Notes: a model not told the origin generated them from the letters alone. A stretch of DNA of 13,761 bases from DASTCC01 sp035711465 (GCA_035711465.1 DASTCC010000399.1:1-13761), one strand, 5' to 3'; positions 5,785-13,761 are shown, counted from the stretch's first letter. A program made the numbers and translations.

Positions 5785-6693
5785 ATGGCGTGGTTCAAGA
5801 AGACCCGCAAGCCTATTGAAACGACCGAGAAGGCCAGCCGGGTCCCGGAAGGCTTGTGGGTCAAGTGCCCGTCCTGCGGGCGGGTGATCTACAACAAGGA
5901 GCACGTCAGCGGGCTGCTCGTCTGCCCCGACTGCGCGCATCACTTCCGGATGACGGCCAGCGAACGGCTGAAGATGCTGTTCGACGACGGCAGGTGGACC
6001 GAGTACGATCCCGATCTCCAGTCAACCGATCCGCTCAAGTTCACCGACACCAAACCCTATAAGGCGCGGCTCGCGGCCGGCATGAAGGCGACCGGGCTCA
6101 AGGACGCGGTGATCGTCGGCGGCGGCACACTCGATCGCGTGCCGGTAGTGATCGCGGCGATGGAGTACGGCTTCATCGGCGGCAGCATGGGCATCGTCGT
6201 CGGCGAGAAGATCACGCGCGCGGCCGAACGCGCGCTCGCCGAGAAGTCGCCGCTCATCGTCGTCTCCTGCTCCGGCGGCGCGCGCATGATGGAAGGCGCC
6301 CTGTCGCTGATGCAGATGGCCAAGATCTCGGCGGCACTCGGACGGCTCGATCGCGCCGGACTGCCGTACCTCTCGATTCTCACGGATCCGACGACCGGCG
6401 GCGTCACCGCGAGCTTCGCGATGCTCGGCGACCTCAACATCGCCGAGCCAAAGGCGCTCATCGGCTTCGCCGGACCGCGCGTCATCGAGCAGACGATCCG
6501 GCAGAAACTTCCCGAAGGCTTCCAGCGCAGCGAGTTCCTGCTCGAGAAGGGCTTCATCGACGCCATCGTCGACCGCCGCGAGCTGAAGGGCATGCTGGCC
6601 CTGACGATGCGGGCGATGCTCGGCCTGCCCGCGCCCGCCCGCAAGCCGGCAGCGGCGGCCCGCGTCGAAGGCACGGACGCGACCACGGCCTGA
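5785..6693 (+). CDS. accD: Acetyl-CoA carboxylase carboxyltransferase subunit beta
   Basis: 302 residues. Transfers the carboxyl group from carboxybiotin to acetyl-CoA to give malonyl-CoA, the first step of fatty-acid synthesis, as the beta half of an alpha2beta2 AccA/AccD complex. The N-terminal zinc ribbon has four cysteines, C28 and C31 (CPSC) and C47 and C50 (CPDC), placed as in E. coli AccD. The crotonase-like core carries the oxyanion/CoA-binding blocks SCSGGARMMEG, TDPTTGGVTASFAMLGD and IGFAGPRVIEQTI, then the conserved GFQRSEFLLEKGFID. The start ATG 5785 gives the standard MAWFKK opening; no strong ribosome binding site is visible. The C-terminal tail after about 280 is Ala/Pro-rich and not conserved. 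It is the first gene of the rightward cluster, 25 bp before folC; the accD-folC pairing is common in bacteria and supports both calls. Confidence 0.96.
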   Translation: MAWFKKTRKPIETTEKASRVPEGLWVKCPSCGRVIYNKEHVSGLLVCPDCAHHFRMTASERLKMLFDDGRWTEYDPDLQSTDPLKFTDTKPYKARLAAGMKATGLKDAVIVGGGTLDRVPVVIAAMEYGFIGGSMGIVVGEKITRAAERALAEKSPLIVVSCSGGARMMEGALSLMQMAKISAALGRLDRAGLPYLSILTDPTTGGVTASFAMLGDLNIAEPKALIGFAGPRVIEQTIRQKLPEGFQRSEFLLEKGFIDAIVDRRELKGMLALTMRAMLGLPAPARKPAAAARVEGTDATTA

Positions 6694-6718
6694 TTGACCG
6701 GCCGAGCGACCGCCGGTC

Positions 6719-7978
6719 ATGACTCACGTCGAGTACCTCTTCTCGCTCGAGCAGTTCGGCATCAAGCTGGGCCTCGCGCAGATCAGCGCCCTCGTCGCGG
6801 CCCTCGGCCATCCCGATCGCGCCTACCGGTCGATCGTCGTCGCCGGCACGAATGGCAAGGGATCCGTGACCGCGATGATCGACCGCGGTCTGCGCGCCGC
6901 GGGCTATCGCACCGGCCGCTACACGTCGCCCCACCTGATCGATCTGTCGGAGCGGATGACGATCGACGGCCGGCCCATTGGCGCGGACGTCCTCGAGGCC
7001 CTGGCCGGTCGCGTGCGCGCGGCGGCCGAATCGCTGCCGGCGCCACCCAGTTTCTTCGAGGCGACGACGGCCGTCGCGATCGAGGCATTTCGCGACGCGT
7101 CGGTGGACTTCGCGGTCCTCGAAGTCGGGCTCGGCGGACGGCTGGACGCGACCAACGTCGTCGCGCCCGCCGCGGTGGCGATCACGGCCATCGCTTTCGA
7201 TCACGAGTCGATTCTCGGCCGGAGCCTGGCGGCGATTGCCGCGGAAAAGGCGGGCGTCATCAAGCCCGGCGCGGTCGTCGTCGCGGGCGACAACCCCGCG
7301 GAGGCGCGCGACGTCATCGCAGCGGCCGCCGCGGCCGCAGGCGCCGAGCTCGTCGAAGCGACGCGCGGCACGCATGCCGGCGCCGACGCCGTCGACGGCC
7401 GGCTGCATCTCGACCTGACGACGCCCGCGCACGCGTATCGCGATCTGCGCCCCGCGCTGCGCGGCCGGCATCAGGTGCAGAACATCGTCACCGCGGTGCG
7501 GCTGCTCGAGACGCTGGATGCGACGGCGATCGCGCACGTCCCGGTCGAGGCGATTCGCGCCGCTGTGGAAGCGGTCGAATGGCCGGCGCGCCTGCAGATG
7601 GTGGCGCATGCGGACGGCGACGTGCTGATCGACGGCGCGCACAACCCGGCCGGCGCACAGGCGCTGGCGCGCTACGTCGCCGAGACGTACGGCCGGCGGC
7701 CGATGGTCGTCGGCATCATGGCCGACAAGAACATCGACGAGATGATCGCGGCGTTCGCCCCGGCGGCGTCGCACTTCGTGTTCACCGCGGCGCACTCGCC
7801 GCGGGCGGCGCGGCCATCCGATCTGCTCGCGCGCGCCGCCAACCTCGCGCCGTCGGTGCCGGCGCAGGCGATCGATACGCCCGATGCGGCGCTGACCGCG
7901 GCTCGTCCGCTGGGCACGCCGGTGATCGTCGCCGGATCGCTCTATCTCGCGGGGGAAATCCTCGCGCACCTGTCGTAA
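6719..7978 (+). CDS. folC: Folylpolyglutamate synthase / dihydrofolate synthase
   Basis: 419 residues, typical length for a Mur-ligase-like FolC. Adds glutamate to dihydropteroate and/or to folates, in the cytoplasm, using ATP. The P-loop GTNGKGS is at 43-49. The FolC-specific blocks follow: YTSPHLIDLSERM, FFEATTAVAIEAF, EVGLGGRLDATNVV, and AFDHESILGRSLAAIAAEKAGVIK, which contains the lysine position that is carbamylated in the family. Then come GRHQVQNIVTAV and, in the C-terminal domain, WPARLQM..DGAHNPAGAQAL and MADKNIDEM. The start ATG 6719 gives MTHVEYLFSLEQFGIKLGL, which matches the family's usual opening. It lies 25 bp after accD, and its stop (TAA 7976-7978) is 1 nt before a possible start of the next gene. 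Whether it has both activities cannot be told from sequence. Confidence 0.95.
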   Translation: MTHVEYLFSLEQFGIKLGLAQISALVAALGHPDRAYRSIVVAGTNGKGSVTAMIDRGLRAAGYRTGRYTSPHLIDLSERMTIDGRPIGADVLEALAGRVRAAAESLPAPPSFFEATTAVAIEAFRDASVDFAVLEVGLGGRLDATNVVAPAAVAITAIAFDHESILGRSLAAIAAEKAGVIKPGAVVVAGDNPAEARDVIAAAAAAAGAELVEATRGTHAGADAVDGRLHLDLTTPAHAYRDLRPALRGRHQVQNIVTAVRLLETLDATAIAHVPVEAIRAAVEAVEWPARLQMVAHADGDVLIDGAHNPAGAQALARYVAETYGRRPMVVGIMADKNIDEMIAAFAPAASHFVFTAAHSPRAARPSDLLARAANLAPSVPAQAIDTPDAALTAARPLGTPVIVAGSLYLAGEILAHLS

Positions 7979-8027
7979 GATGCTCGGGCGGCCCGGCAGC
8001 GCCCTCCGTCGTCCAACACTTCTGTTG

Positions 8028-10325
8028 ATGCTTCGAACGTCGTCGATCGTCCTCGCTCTCGTCGCGGCCGTCCTGTGGCCGTCGGACGCGTCGGCGCAGA
8101 ACGTGTTCACGGCGTGTCCGGCCGGCAAGGTCGGGCTCACCTACGCGGGCGACGAGCCCACCGCCACCGGCCGGCGGCTGAGCGGGCCCGTGCACATCGT
8201 CTGCGGCACGCTCGAAGTGTGGGCGGACTCGCTCGAGCTGCCGACCGATCAGGCGCTGCCGATCATCGCCACCGGCAACGTCGTGTTCGTCGACCAGGAG
8301 TTTCGCGTCTCGGCCGCGCGCGCCGCGATCAACCGGCAGACGAAGCTCGGCACGTTCGATCAGTTCGCCGGCTGGGCGAAGCTGACCGAGCGCCAGGTCG
8401 AGAAGAGCCAGTTCGGCACGATGGAACCGGACGTCGTCTTCTGGGGCGAGCGGATCGAGCGCACCGGGGAACGCACCTACAAGTTGACGAAGGGCGGCTT
8501 CACGACGTGCCGGCAGCCCACCAAACGGTGGGAGATCTACGGCACCAAGGGGACGGTGACGCTGGACGAGCGCGTGACGCTGACCAACGCCGTGATCCGG
8601 GTCAAGGGCGTGCCGCTCTTCTACCTGCCGTTCATGTACTACCCGCTCGAGGAGGACGATCGATCGACCGGCTTCCTGCTGCCCAACTACAGCACGTCGA
8701 CGTACGCGGGCGCGGGGCTCCGCAACGCGTTTTTCTGGGCGATCAACCGCAGCCAGGACGCGACGCTCTACCACGACTGGTTCTCGAAGAGCGGCCAGAA
8801 GTACGGCGGCGAATACCGCTACATCGCCTCGCCAGGCTCGGACGGCAACGTCACGTTCCTGCTGTTCAACGAGAAGGAACAGTTCGCCGAGGACGGCGTC
8901 ACCGTGATTCGCCCGGCCAGCCGGTCGTTCGAAACGCAGGGCTCGATCTCACAGGCCCTGCCGCGCGGCTTCCGACTCGTCGGCCGCGCCAACTACGCGC
9001 AGGATCTGGCGACGCGGCAGCTCTACAATCAGAACGTCGCCGACTTCAGCAATCGCGAGCGCTACTTCGGCGCCACGATCACCGGCAGCTTCGCCCGCGC
9101 CTACCGGTTGCTCGCGAACGTCGAGCAGCGCGACTATTTCTACGGCACCGATACCGGGGAACGGCGCGGCAATCTGCCGCGCATCAATCTGAACCTTGCC
9201 GACAGGCCGCTCGGCCGATCGCGCGTCTATGCCGGCGCCAGCGGCGAGCTGCTGCACCTGGTGTATCAGCAGAACCTCAATCTGCCGGACACGGATCTGA
9301 GCTTCTGGAAGTACGGCGTCGCTCCGAACATCCGCGCGACGGTGAGCACGCTCCCCTACCTCGGCGTCACGACCTCGGCGCAGTGGCTGTTCACGCGCTG
9401 GCAGGAAAGCTACGACCCGCTGACGAACACACAGGTGCCGGTGCCGCTGACGCGTTCGATGCTCCGTTTGAATTCGAGGGTGGTCGGGCCGGTGCTCCAG
9501 CGCGCCTGGGACAGGCCGGACAGCACGTACGCGAGCCGGATCAAGCACGTCATCGAGCCGAGCGTCTCCTTCGACTGGTGGTCGCCGTTCGCGGACGCGA
9601 TCCGCGTGCCGCGCGCCGACAGCGATCAGCAGCTCGGCGGGACGATGACGATCAGCTATGGCGTGACCAACACCATCCTGGCGCGCAAGCAGCTGCCGAA
9701 CGCGCCCCCCGGATCGCGCGGCGTCAACCGCAACATCCTCGTCGTCAGCGTCGGTCAGAGCTATTACACCGACGCGTTCGCGGCCATCTACGATCCGAAC
9801 TACCAGTCGGCGCAGGCGCCGACGAACTTCTCGCCGGTGAGCATCCGCGTCGACACGACGCCGACCGACGAGCTCTCCGCGAACTTCACCGTCGACATCG
9901 ACGCCGAATTCAAGGTGCCGCGCACCTTCGGCGCCTCGGGCACGGTGCACCAGCCGCTGTTCGACGTCAGCGGCACGTGGTCGAAGCGGCAATACATCCC
10001 GGGCCTGCTCGGGTTCGACAACCCGGCCGGCGCCAGCCACGCGATGGGCGCGAACGTGACGATCCGAACGCGCTCGAACACGCTCGGCGGCAGCTACGGG
10101 ATGAACTTCGACATCCAGAACAAGACGTTCGTCCAGCAGCGCATCGTCGCCTACTACAACGCCCAGTGCTGCGGCATCTCGATTGACTATCAGGCGATGG
10201 GCTTCGCGAACTTCGGCGTCCCGGTGCCGGCCGATCGGCGGCTGGGCATCTCCTTCACGCTCGCCGGCGTCGGCACCTTCCAGAACCCGTTCGGCGCGTT
10301 CGGCAATAATAGCCAGGGCCGCTAG
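8028..10325 (+). CDS. lptD: LptD-like LPS-assembly outer membrane protein (OstA N-domain plus beta-barrel)
   Basis: 765 residues from this start. LptD with LptE inserts lipopolysaccharide into the outer leaflet of the outer membrane. A Sec signal peptide is clear (MLRTSSIVLALVAAVLWPSDASAQ, cleavage around 23-24). Residues about 50-150 form an OstA/LptA-like beta-jellyroll, the periplasmic bridge domain (TLEVWADSLEL, ATGNVVFVDQEFRVSAARA). After it come the LptD hallmark FTTC(161)..RW and YLPFMYYP(L)E, then a long beta-strand-rich barrel with alternating aromatic strands. Cysteines follow the LptD plan: C30 near the mature N-terminus, C161, and an adjacent pair C714-C715 near the C-terminus, as E. 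coli has C31, C173, C724 and C725. The start could also be ATG 7980, one base after folC, adding 16 residues; 8028 gives a standard signal peptide, and neither has a good ribosome binding site. The gene sits 36 bp before rfbB. Confidence 0.86.
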   Translation: MLRTSSIVLALVAAVLWPSDASAQNVFTACPAGKVGLTYAGDEPTATGRRLSGPVHIVCGTLEVWADSLELPTDQALPIIATGNVVFVDQEFRVSAARAAINRQTKLGTFDQFAGWAKLTERQVEKSQFGTMEPDVVFWGERIERTGERTYKLTKGGFTTCRQPTKRWEIYGTKGTVTLDERVTLTNAVIRVKGVPLFYLPFMYYPLEEDDRSTGFLLPNYSTSTYAGAGLRNAFFWAINRSQDATLYHDWFSKSGQKYGGEYRYIASPGSDGNVTFLLFNEKEQFAEDGVTVIRPASRSFETQGSISQALPRGFRLVGRANYAQDLATRQLYNQNVADFSNRERYFGATITGSFARAYRLLANVEQRDYFYGTDTGERRGNLPRINLNLADRPLGRSRVYAGASGELLHLVYQQNLNLPDTDLSFWKYGVAPNIRATVSTLPYLGVTTSAQWLFTRWQESYDPLTNTQVPVPLTRSMLRLNSRVVGPVLQRAWDRPDSTYASRIKHVIEPSVSFDWWSPFADAIRVPRADSDQQLGGTMTISYGVTNTILARKQLPNAPPGSRGVNRNILVVSVGQSYYTDAFAAIYDPNYQSAQAPTNFSPVSIRVDTTPTDELSANFTVDIDAEFKVPRTFGASGTVHQPLFDVSGTWSKRQYIPGLLGFDNPAGASHAMGANVTIRTRSNTLGGSYGMNFDIQNKTFVQQRIVAYYNAQCCGISIDYQAMGFANFGVPVPADRRLGISFTLAGVGTFQNPFGAFGNNSQGR

Positions 10326-10361
10326 GACGCGACCGCGCCGGCGGGCCGCGCGAGAGGATTC

Positions 10362-11381
10362 ATGGTGCACGTGCTCGTCACCGGCGGTGCCGGTTTCATC
10401 GGATCCAACTTCGTCCGCTGGGCGCACGCGACCCACCCGGACTGGCACATCACCACGCTCGACAAGCTCACCTACGCCGGCCGGCTCGAGAACCTGCGCG
10501 ACCTCGACGGCAGCCCGCGACACCGCTTCGTGAAAGGCGACGTCGCCGACGAGGCGGTCGCGGCCCCGCTCGTCCGTGAATCGGAGATCGTCGTCCATTT
10601 CGCCGCCGAGACGCACGTCGACCGGTCGATCAAATCCGCCGGCGAGTTCATCACCACCGACGTCTTCGGCACGTTCGTGCTGCTCGAGGCGGCGCGCGAG
10701 GCAAAGGGGCTGCGGCGGTTCGTGCAGATTTCGACCGACGAGGTCTACGGCAGCGTGCCCGAGGGCCACAGCCGCGAGACCGACGAGCTCCGGCCGCGCA
10801 ATCCGTACTCGGCGAGCAAGGCCGGGGCCGATCGGCTCGCCTACAGCTACTGGGCGACGTACGGCGTGCCGGTCGTCATCACCCGCGCCTCGAACAACTA
10901 CGGACCGAATCACTTTCCCGAGAAGGTGATTCCGCTCTTCATCACCAACGCCATCGACAACCTGCCGCTGCCGCTCTACGGGGACGGCAGGAATGTGCGC
11001 GACTGGCTGCACGTCGAGGATCACTGCCGCGGCATCGATCTGGTGATCGATCGCGGCGAGTCCGGCCAGGTCTACAACATCGGCGGCGGCAACGAAGTCG
11101 CGAACGTCGACCTGACGCGCCGCATCCTCGAGCTCGTCGGGCGTCCGGCGTCGCTGATCAAGCCGGTCGCCGACCGTCCCGGACACGATCGCCGCTACGC
11201 GCTCGACACCAGCAAGCTGCGCGGGCTCGGCTGGCGTCCCGAAGTCGACTTCGATGCCGGCCTCGCCGCGACCGTCCGCTGGTTCCAGGACAACGAGTGG
11301 TGGTGGCGGCCGATCAAGGAACAGGATCCGGCCTTCCGCGCCTATTACCAGTCGCAGTACGGCAGCCGTCCGTCGGCCTGA
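10362..11381 (+). CDS. rfbB: dTDP-glucose 4,6-dehydratase
   Basis: 339 residues, normal for RfbB/RmlB. Converts dTDP-glucose to dTDP-4-keto-6-deoxyglucose, the entry to dTDP-rhamnose and related O-antigen sugars. It is an extended SDR: the NAD+-binding GGAGFIG is at 8-14, LDKLTYAGRLENL binds the nucleotide as in RfbB, and AETHVDRSI is a family signature. The catalytic region is STDEVYG (T125, D126, E127 being the dehydratase triad) with Y149xxxK153. The substrate-domain blocks RASNNYGPNHFPEKVIPLFI, PLYGDGRNVRDWLHVEDHC and RPGHDRRYALD are all present. The start ATG 10362 has GAGAGG just upstream. It is followed after 3 nt by another SDR. No rfbA, rfbC or rfbD is visible in the window, so the fate of the product cannot be settled here. 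Confidence 0.93.
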   Translation: MVHVLVTGGAGFIGSNFVRWAHATHPDWHITTLDKLTYAGRLENLRDLDGSPRHRFVKGDVADEAVAAPLVRESEIVVHFAAETHVDRSIKSAGEFITTDVFGTFVLLEAAREAKGLRRFVQISTDEVYGSVPEGHSRETDELRPRNPYSASKAGADRLAYSYWATYGVPVVITRASNNYGPNHFPEKVIPLFITNAIDNLPLPLYGDGRNVRDWLHVEDHCRGIDLVIDRGESGQVYNIGGGNEVANVDLTRRILELVGRPASLIKPVADRPGHDRRYALDTSKLRGLGWRPEVDFDAGLAATVRWFQDNEWWWRPIKEQDPAFRAYYQSQYGSRPSA

Positions 11382-11384
11382 CGC

Positions 11385-12338
11385 ATGTCCAACACCGGAC
11401 CGACGCTCGTCACCGGCGCCACGGGCTTCGTCGGCAGTCACCTCCTCGATCGGCTCGCGGACGAAGCCGCGGTCGTCGCCTGGCATCGGCCCGACGGCCG
11501 CGAGCCGGACGCCACACGGCATGTGGATTGGCGCGCCGTCAATCTGCTGAATGCCGACGACGTCCGCGCGGCGCTGGAAGACGTGATGCCGTCGCGGATC
11601 TTTCACATTGCCGGCGCCGCCGACGTCGGCTCGTCGTGGAAGAACGTCGTCCCGCATCTGCAGACGAACGTGCTCGGCACCCATCACGTGCTCGAAGCGG
11701 TGCGGCTCGCGAGCTGGGTCTGCCGCGTGCTGGTGGTCTCCTCGGCGCACGTCTATCACCACGGCGACGAGCCGATCGACGAATCGGCGCCGCTGCTGCC
11801 GGATACGCCCTACGGGCTCTCGAAGCTGGCGCAGGATCAGCTGGCGCTGCGCGCCGCCACCGAGGACGATCTCGACGTCGTCATCGCGCGGCCGTTCAAT
11901 CATGTCGGTCCACGGCAGCGTCCGGACTTCGCGGTGTCGAGCTTCGCGCGTCAGATCGCCCTGATCGAAGCCGGACGCGCGCCGGCGACGATCCGTGTCG
12001 GCAACCTCGACGCCCGACGCGACATCACCGACGTCCGCGACGTCGTCGAGGCCTATCACCTGCTGATGCAGGCGGCGCCCGCCGGCCGGCCGTACAACAT
12101 CAGCTCCGGCCGCGCCTGGAAGATTCGCGATCTACTCGAAGAGCTGCGGCAGATGTCGCGAGTGCCCGTGACGATCGAGATCGACGAGACGCGCCTGCGT
12201 CCGAACGACATGCCGGTCGTCCAAGGCGACGCGACGCGCATCCGCGCCGAGCTCGGCTGGCTGCCGCGCATCCCGGTCGAGCAGACGCTCGCCGACACGC
12301 TCGACTGGTGGCGTGAGCAGATCCGGTCGACCGACTGA
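11385..12338 (+). CDS. NAD(P)-dependent sugar-nucleotide SDR, GDP-6-deoxy-mannose reductase-like
   Basis: 317 residues, an extended SDR. The cofactor motif is GATGFVG (11-17), the serine region is VVSSAHVYHHG (S119-S120), and the catalytic pair is Y143xxxK147 (PYGLSK). The substrate half reads RPFNHVGPRQRPDFAVSSFARQ, then DARRDITDVRDVVEAYHLLM, NISSGRAWKIRDLLEEL and RLRPNDMPVVQGDATRIRAELGW. These blocks are most like GDP-4-keto-6-deoxy-mannose reductase (Rmd), which reduces the 4-keto group to make GDP-rhamnose. There is no glutamate of the dehydratase triad after the serines (His instead of Glu in SSAxVY), which supports a reductase or epimerase over a dehydratase. No gmd partner is adjacent; the neighbour is RfbB, which makes a dTDP-linked 4-keto-6-deoxy sugar, so it may instead act on that product. 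Start ATG 11385, 3 nt after rfbB. The substrate remains open. Confidence 0.75.
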   Translation: MSNTGPTLVTGATGFVGSHLLDRLADEAAVVAWHRPDGREPDATRHVDWRAVNLLNADDVRAALEDVMPSRIFHIAGAADVGSSWKNVVPHLQTNVLGTHHVLEAVRLASWVCRVLVVSSAHVYHHGDEPIDESAPLLPDTPYGLSKLAQDQLALRAATEDDLDVVIARPFNHVGPRQRPDFAVSSFARQIALIEAGRAPATIRVGNLDARRDITDVRDVVEAYHLLMQAAPAGRPYNISSGRAWKIRDLLEELRQMSRVPVTIEIDETRLRPNDMPVVQGDATRIRAELGWLPRIPVEQTLADTLDWWREQIRSTD

Positions 12339-12344
12339 TCCCCG

Positions 12345-13682
12345 ATGCCGGCGACGTCCGAGCTCCTTCGCCAGACCGTCCACATCGCGATGGGCGGCCT
12401 CGCCCTGCTGCTGCGGTGGCTCACCTGGCCGCAGGCGGTCGCGCTGGCCGCGATCGCGGTGATCGCCAACCTGACGGTGCTCAGACGCATCGCCGGCCCG
12501 ATCTTCCGCGATGCCGACGCCACCGGCATCAACAACGCGGGCATCGTGCTGTATCCGCTGGCGGTGCTCGCGCTGCTGCTGATCTTTCCATCGCGGCCCG
12601 ACATCGTCGCCGCCGCCTGGGCCATCCTCGCTGCCGGCGACGGCTTCGCGACGATCGCCGGCACCCATCTGCGATCGCCGCGCCTGCCGTGGAACCGCGA
12701 CAAATCGGTCGCCGGCCTGATTGCGTTCGTCGTCGCCGCGAGCGCCGCCGGCATCGCGGTGGCGTGGTTCGTCCAGCGCGAAGACGCGACAGCAGCGCGG
12801 TGGTGGATCGTCGTCGCGCCCGCGCTCGCGGCGGTTGCGGCGGCGTTCGTCGAGACGGCGCCGATCAGGCTGAACGACAACATCTCCGTGCCTGCCGTCG
12901 CCGCCGCGGTACTGTGGGCGACGAGTCACGTTGACGCGGCTGTGTTCGCGGCGTCGTGGCCCGCGTTGACGTCACGGGCCGTGCCCGCGGTGGCCATCAA
13001 CCTCCTTGTCGGCGTCGCGGGCTGGCGTGCCGGCACCGTCACGGTGGCGGGCGCGATCACCGGCGCCATCATCGGCGCCGTCATCTACGTCGGTGCCGGC
13101 CCGGCGGGATGGACGATGCTGCTGGTCGCGTTCGTGGTGGCGTCGGCGGCGACGCGGGCGGGGTATGCGCGCAAGGCGCGGCTCGGCATCGCCGAAGCGC
13201 GGGGCGGACGGCGCGGACCGGCCAATGCGATCGCGAACACCGGGATCGCCGCGGCCGCGGCGTCACTTGCGCCCGGGCTGGCCGCGCCTGAGATGGCACT
13301 CCTTGCGCTGACGGCGGCACTGGCGACCGGCGCGAGCGATACGGTCGCGAGCGAGGTCGGCAAGGCGTGGGGCCGCACCACCGTGCTGGTCACGAGCGGC
13401 CGCCGCGCGGCGCCCGGGACGTCGGGCGCTGTCTCGCTCGAGGGCACGATCGCCGGCATTGCGTCGGCGGCCGCGCTCGCGACGATCGCCTGGACGCTCG
13501 GCCTGATTCCCGCGATCGCGATCGTGATCGTCACGATCGCCGCGACCGTAGCGTCGCTCGTCGAAGGCGCGCTCGGCGCGACGCTCGAAGCCTCGGGTAT
13601 CCTCGACAACGACGCGCTCAACTTCGTGAACACTGCCGTGGGCGCGGCGCTGGCGCTCGCGGCGGTGTGGCTGTTCGGATAA
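12345..13682 (+). CDS. Two-domain membrane kinase: polyprenol/phytol-kinase-like domain fused to DUF92 (VTE6-like) domain
   Basis: 445 residues, largely hydrophobic, with many membrane segments. Residues about 1-190 look like the CTP-dependent lipid-alcohol kinase family (VTE5/SEC59/DGK1): LLRQTVHIAMGG (7-18), GDGFATIAGTHL (98-109), LPWNRDKSVAGLIAF (114-128) and VETAPIRLNDNISVP (169-183). Residues about 215-445 match DUF92 (TIGR00297-type): SAATRAGYARKARLGIAEARGGRRGPANAIANTG (267-300), SDTVASEVGK (331-340), PGTSGAVSLEGTIAG (357-371) and a final LDNDALNFVNT (420-430). Plant VTE5 phosphorylates phytol and VTE6, a DUF92 protein, phosphorylates phytyl-phosphate, so one polypeptide could turn an isoprenoid alcohol into its diphosphate. 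This function is inferred. The start ATG 12345 is 6 nt after the SDR, and the stop shares its last A with the next ATG. Confidence 0.78.
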   Translation: MPATSELLRQTVHIAMGGLALLLRWLTWPQAVALAAIAVIANLTVLRRIAGPIFRDADATGINNAGIVLYPLAVLALLLIFPSRPDIVAAAWAILAAGDGFATIAGTHLRSPRLPWNRDKSVAGLIAFVVAASAAGIAVAWFVQREDATAARWWIVVAPALAAVAAAFVETAPIRLNDNISVPAVAAAVLWATSHVDAAVFAASWPALTSRAVPAVAINLLVGVAGWRAGTVTVAGAITGAIIGAVIYVGAGPAGWTMLLVAFVVASAATRAGYARKARLGIAEARGGRRGPANAIANTGIAAAAASLAPGLAAPEMALLALTAALATGASDTVASEVGKAWGRTTVLVTSGRRAAPGTSGAVSLEGTIAGIASAAALATIAWTLGLIPAIAIVIVTIAATVASLVEGALGATLEASGILDNDALNFVNTAVGAALALAAVWLFG

Positions 13683-13761
13683 TGGCGACGATTCGCGACT
13701 ACATCGAGCTCGGCCGGCCGTTCACGCTGATTGCGCCAGCGCTCGGCTTCTTCTCCGGCGC
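13682..13761 (+). CDS. UbiA-family prenyltransferase, N-terminus only
   Basis: Only 26 complete codons lie in the window: MATIRDYIELGRPFTL followed by IAPALGFFSG. The pattern 'xLGRPFTLIAPALG' with an N-terminal helix running into a hydrophobic segment is the usual opening of UbiA-superfamily membrane prenyltransferases (MenA, digeranylgeranylglyceryl-phosphate synthase, homogentisate or chlorophyll prenyltransferases). The catalytic Asp-rich motifs are beyond the right edge, so the acceptor cannot be named. The ATG overlaps the TAA of the preceding kinase gene by one base (TAATG), implying translational coupling. Confidence 0.7.
   Translation, partial: MATIRDYIELGRPFTLIAPALGFFSG

Noticed and set aside
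6554..8140. Minus-strand open frame antisense to folC
   Set aside because: Arg/Asp/Gly-rich shadow of a well-supported folC; no domain pattern.
8949..12059. Very long open frame on the minus strand opposite the lptD-like, rfbB and SDR genes
   Set aside because: Arg/Asp/Val/Ala-rich low-complexity translation with no recognisable domain; it lies antisense to three genes with clear family motifs and is a product of high-GC codon bias.

Overview
The window is a GC-rich, densely coded chromosomal segment from a diderm (Gram-negative-type) bacterium. It encodes an LptD-like outer-membrane LPS translocon and nucleotide-sugar genes, and carries menaquinone-type (MenC, UbiA) rather than obviously ubiquinone-type genes. 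Gene content and style (MenC of the NSAR/OSBS branch, a free-standing deoxynucleoside kinase, a HEAT-repeat cyclophilin lipoprotein) fit an Acidobacteriota-like organism. That placement is inference: there is no rRNA or other phylogenetic marker to test it.

Layout. (1) 1-760: the C-terminal two thirds of a D-alanine--D-alanine ligase on the + strand. (2) 761-1332: a long stretch without a normal-sized gene but full of signals: a near-consensus promoter, a folded RNA candidate ending in an intrinsic terminator, more hairpins, a 17-codon lysine-rich ORF with a strong ribosome binding site, and a strong terminator that works in both directions. (3) 1333-1668: a hairpin and degenerate 88-90 bp tandem repeats between convergent transcription units. 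(4) 1669-4922, minus strand: menC and, overlapping it by 4 nt, a lipoprotein with HEAT-like repeats fused to a cyclophilin domain. (5) 4923-4986: a short divergent promoter region. (6) 4987-5625: a deoxynucleoside kinase. (7) 5626-5784: low-complexity spacer. (8) 5785-13761, plus strand: a tight run accD - folC - lptD-like - rfbB - a second sugar-nucleotide SDR - a polyprenol-kinase/DUF92 fusion - the start of a UbiA prenyltransferase.

How the genes fit together. The right-hand cluster joins fatty-acid precursor supply (AccD), folate polyglutamylation (FolC), outer-membrane LPS insertion (LptD), deoxysugar nucleotide synthesis (RfbB plus a 4-keto-reductase-like SDR) and isoprenoid alcohol phosphorylation next to a prenyltransferase. 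Several junctions are 1-6 nt apart or overlap, so co-transcription is likely.

Most interesting points: the promoter/RNA/terminator/mini-ORF/terminator unit at 838-1332; the MenC whose second KxK lysine (the expected catalytic base) is a threonine; the two-domain lipid-alcohol kinase abutting a UbiA gene; and the pair of -10-like hexamers placed 8-9 nt from the divergent menC and dNK start codons, which suggests leaderless mRNAs.
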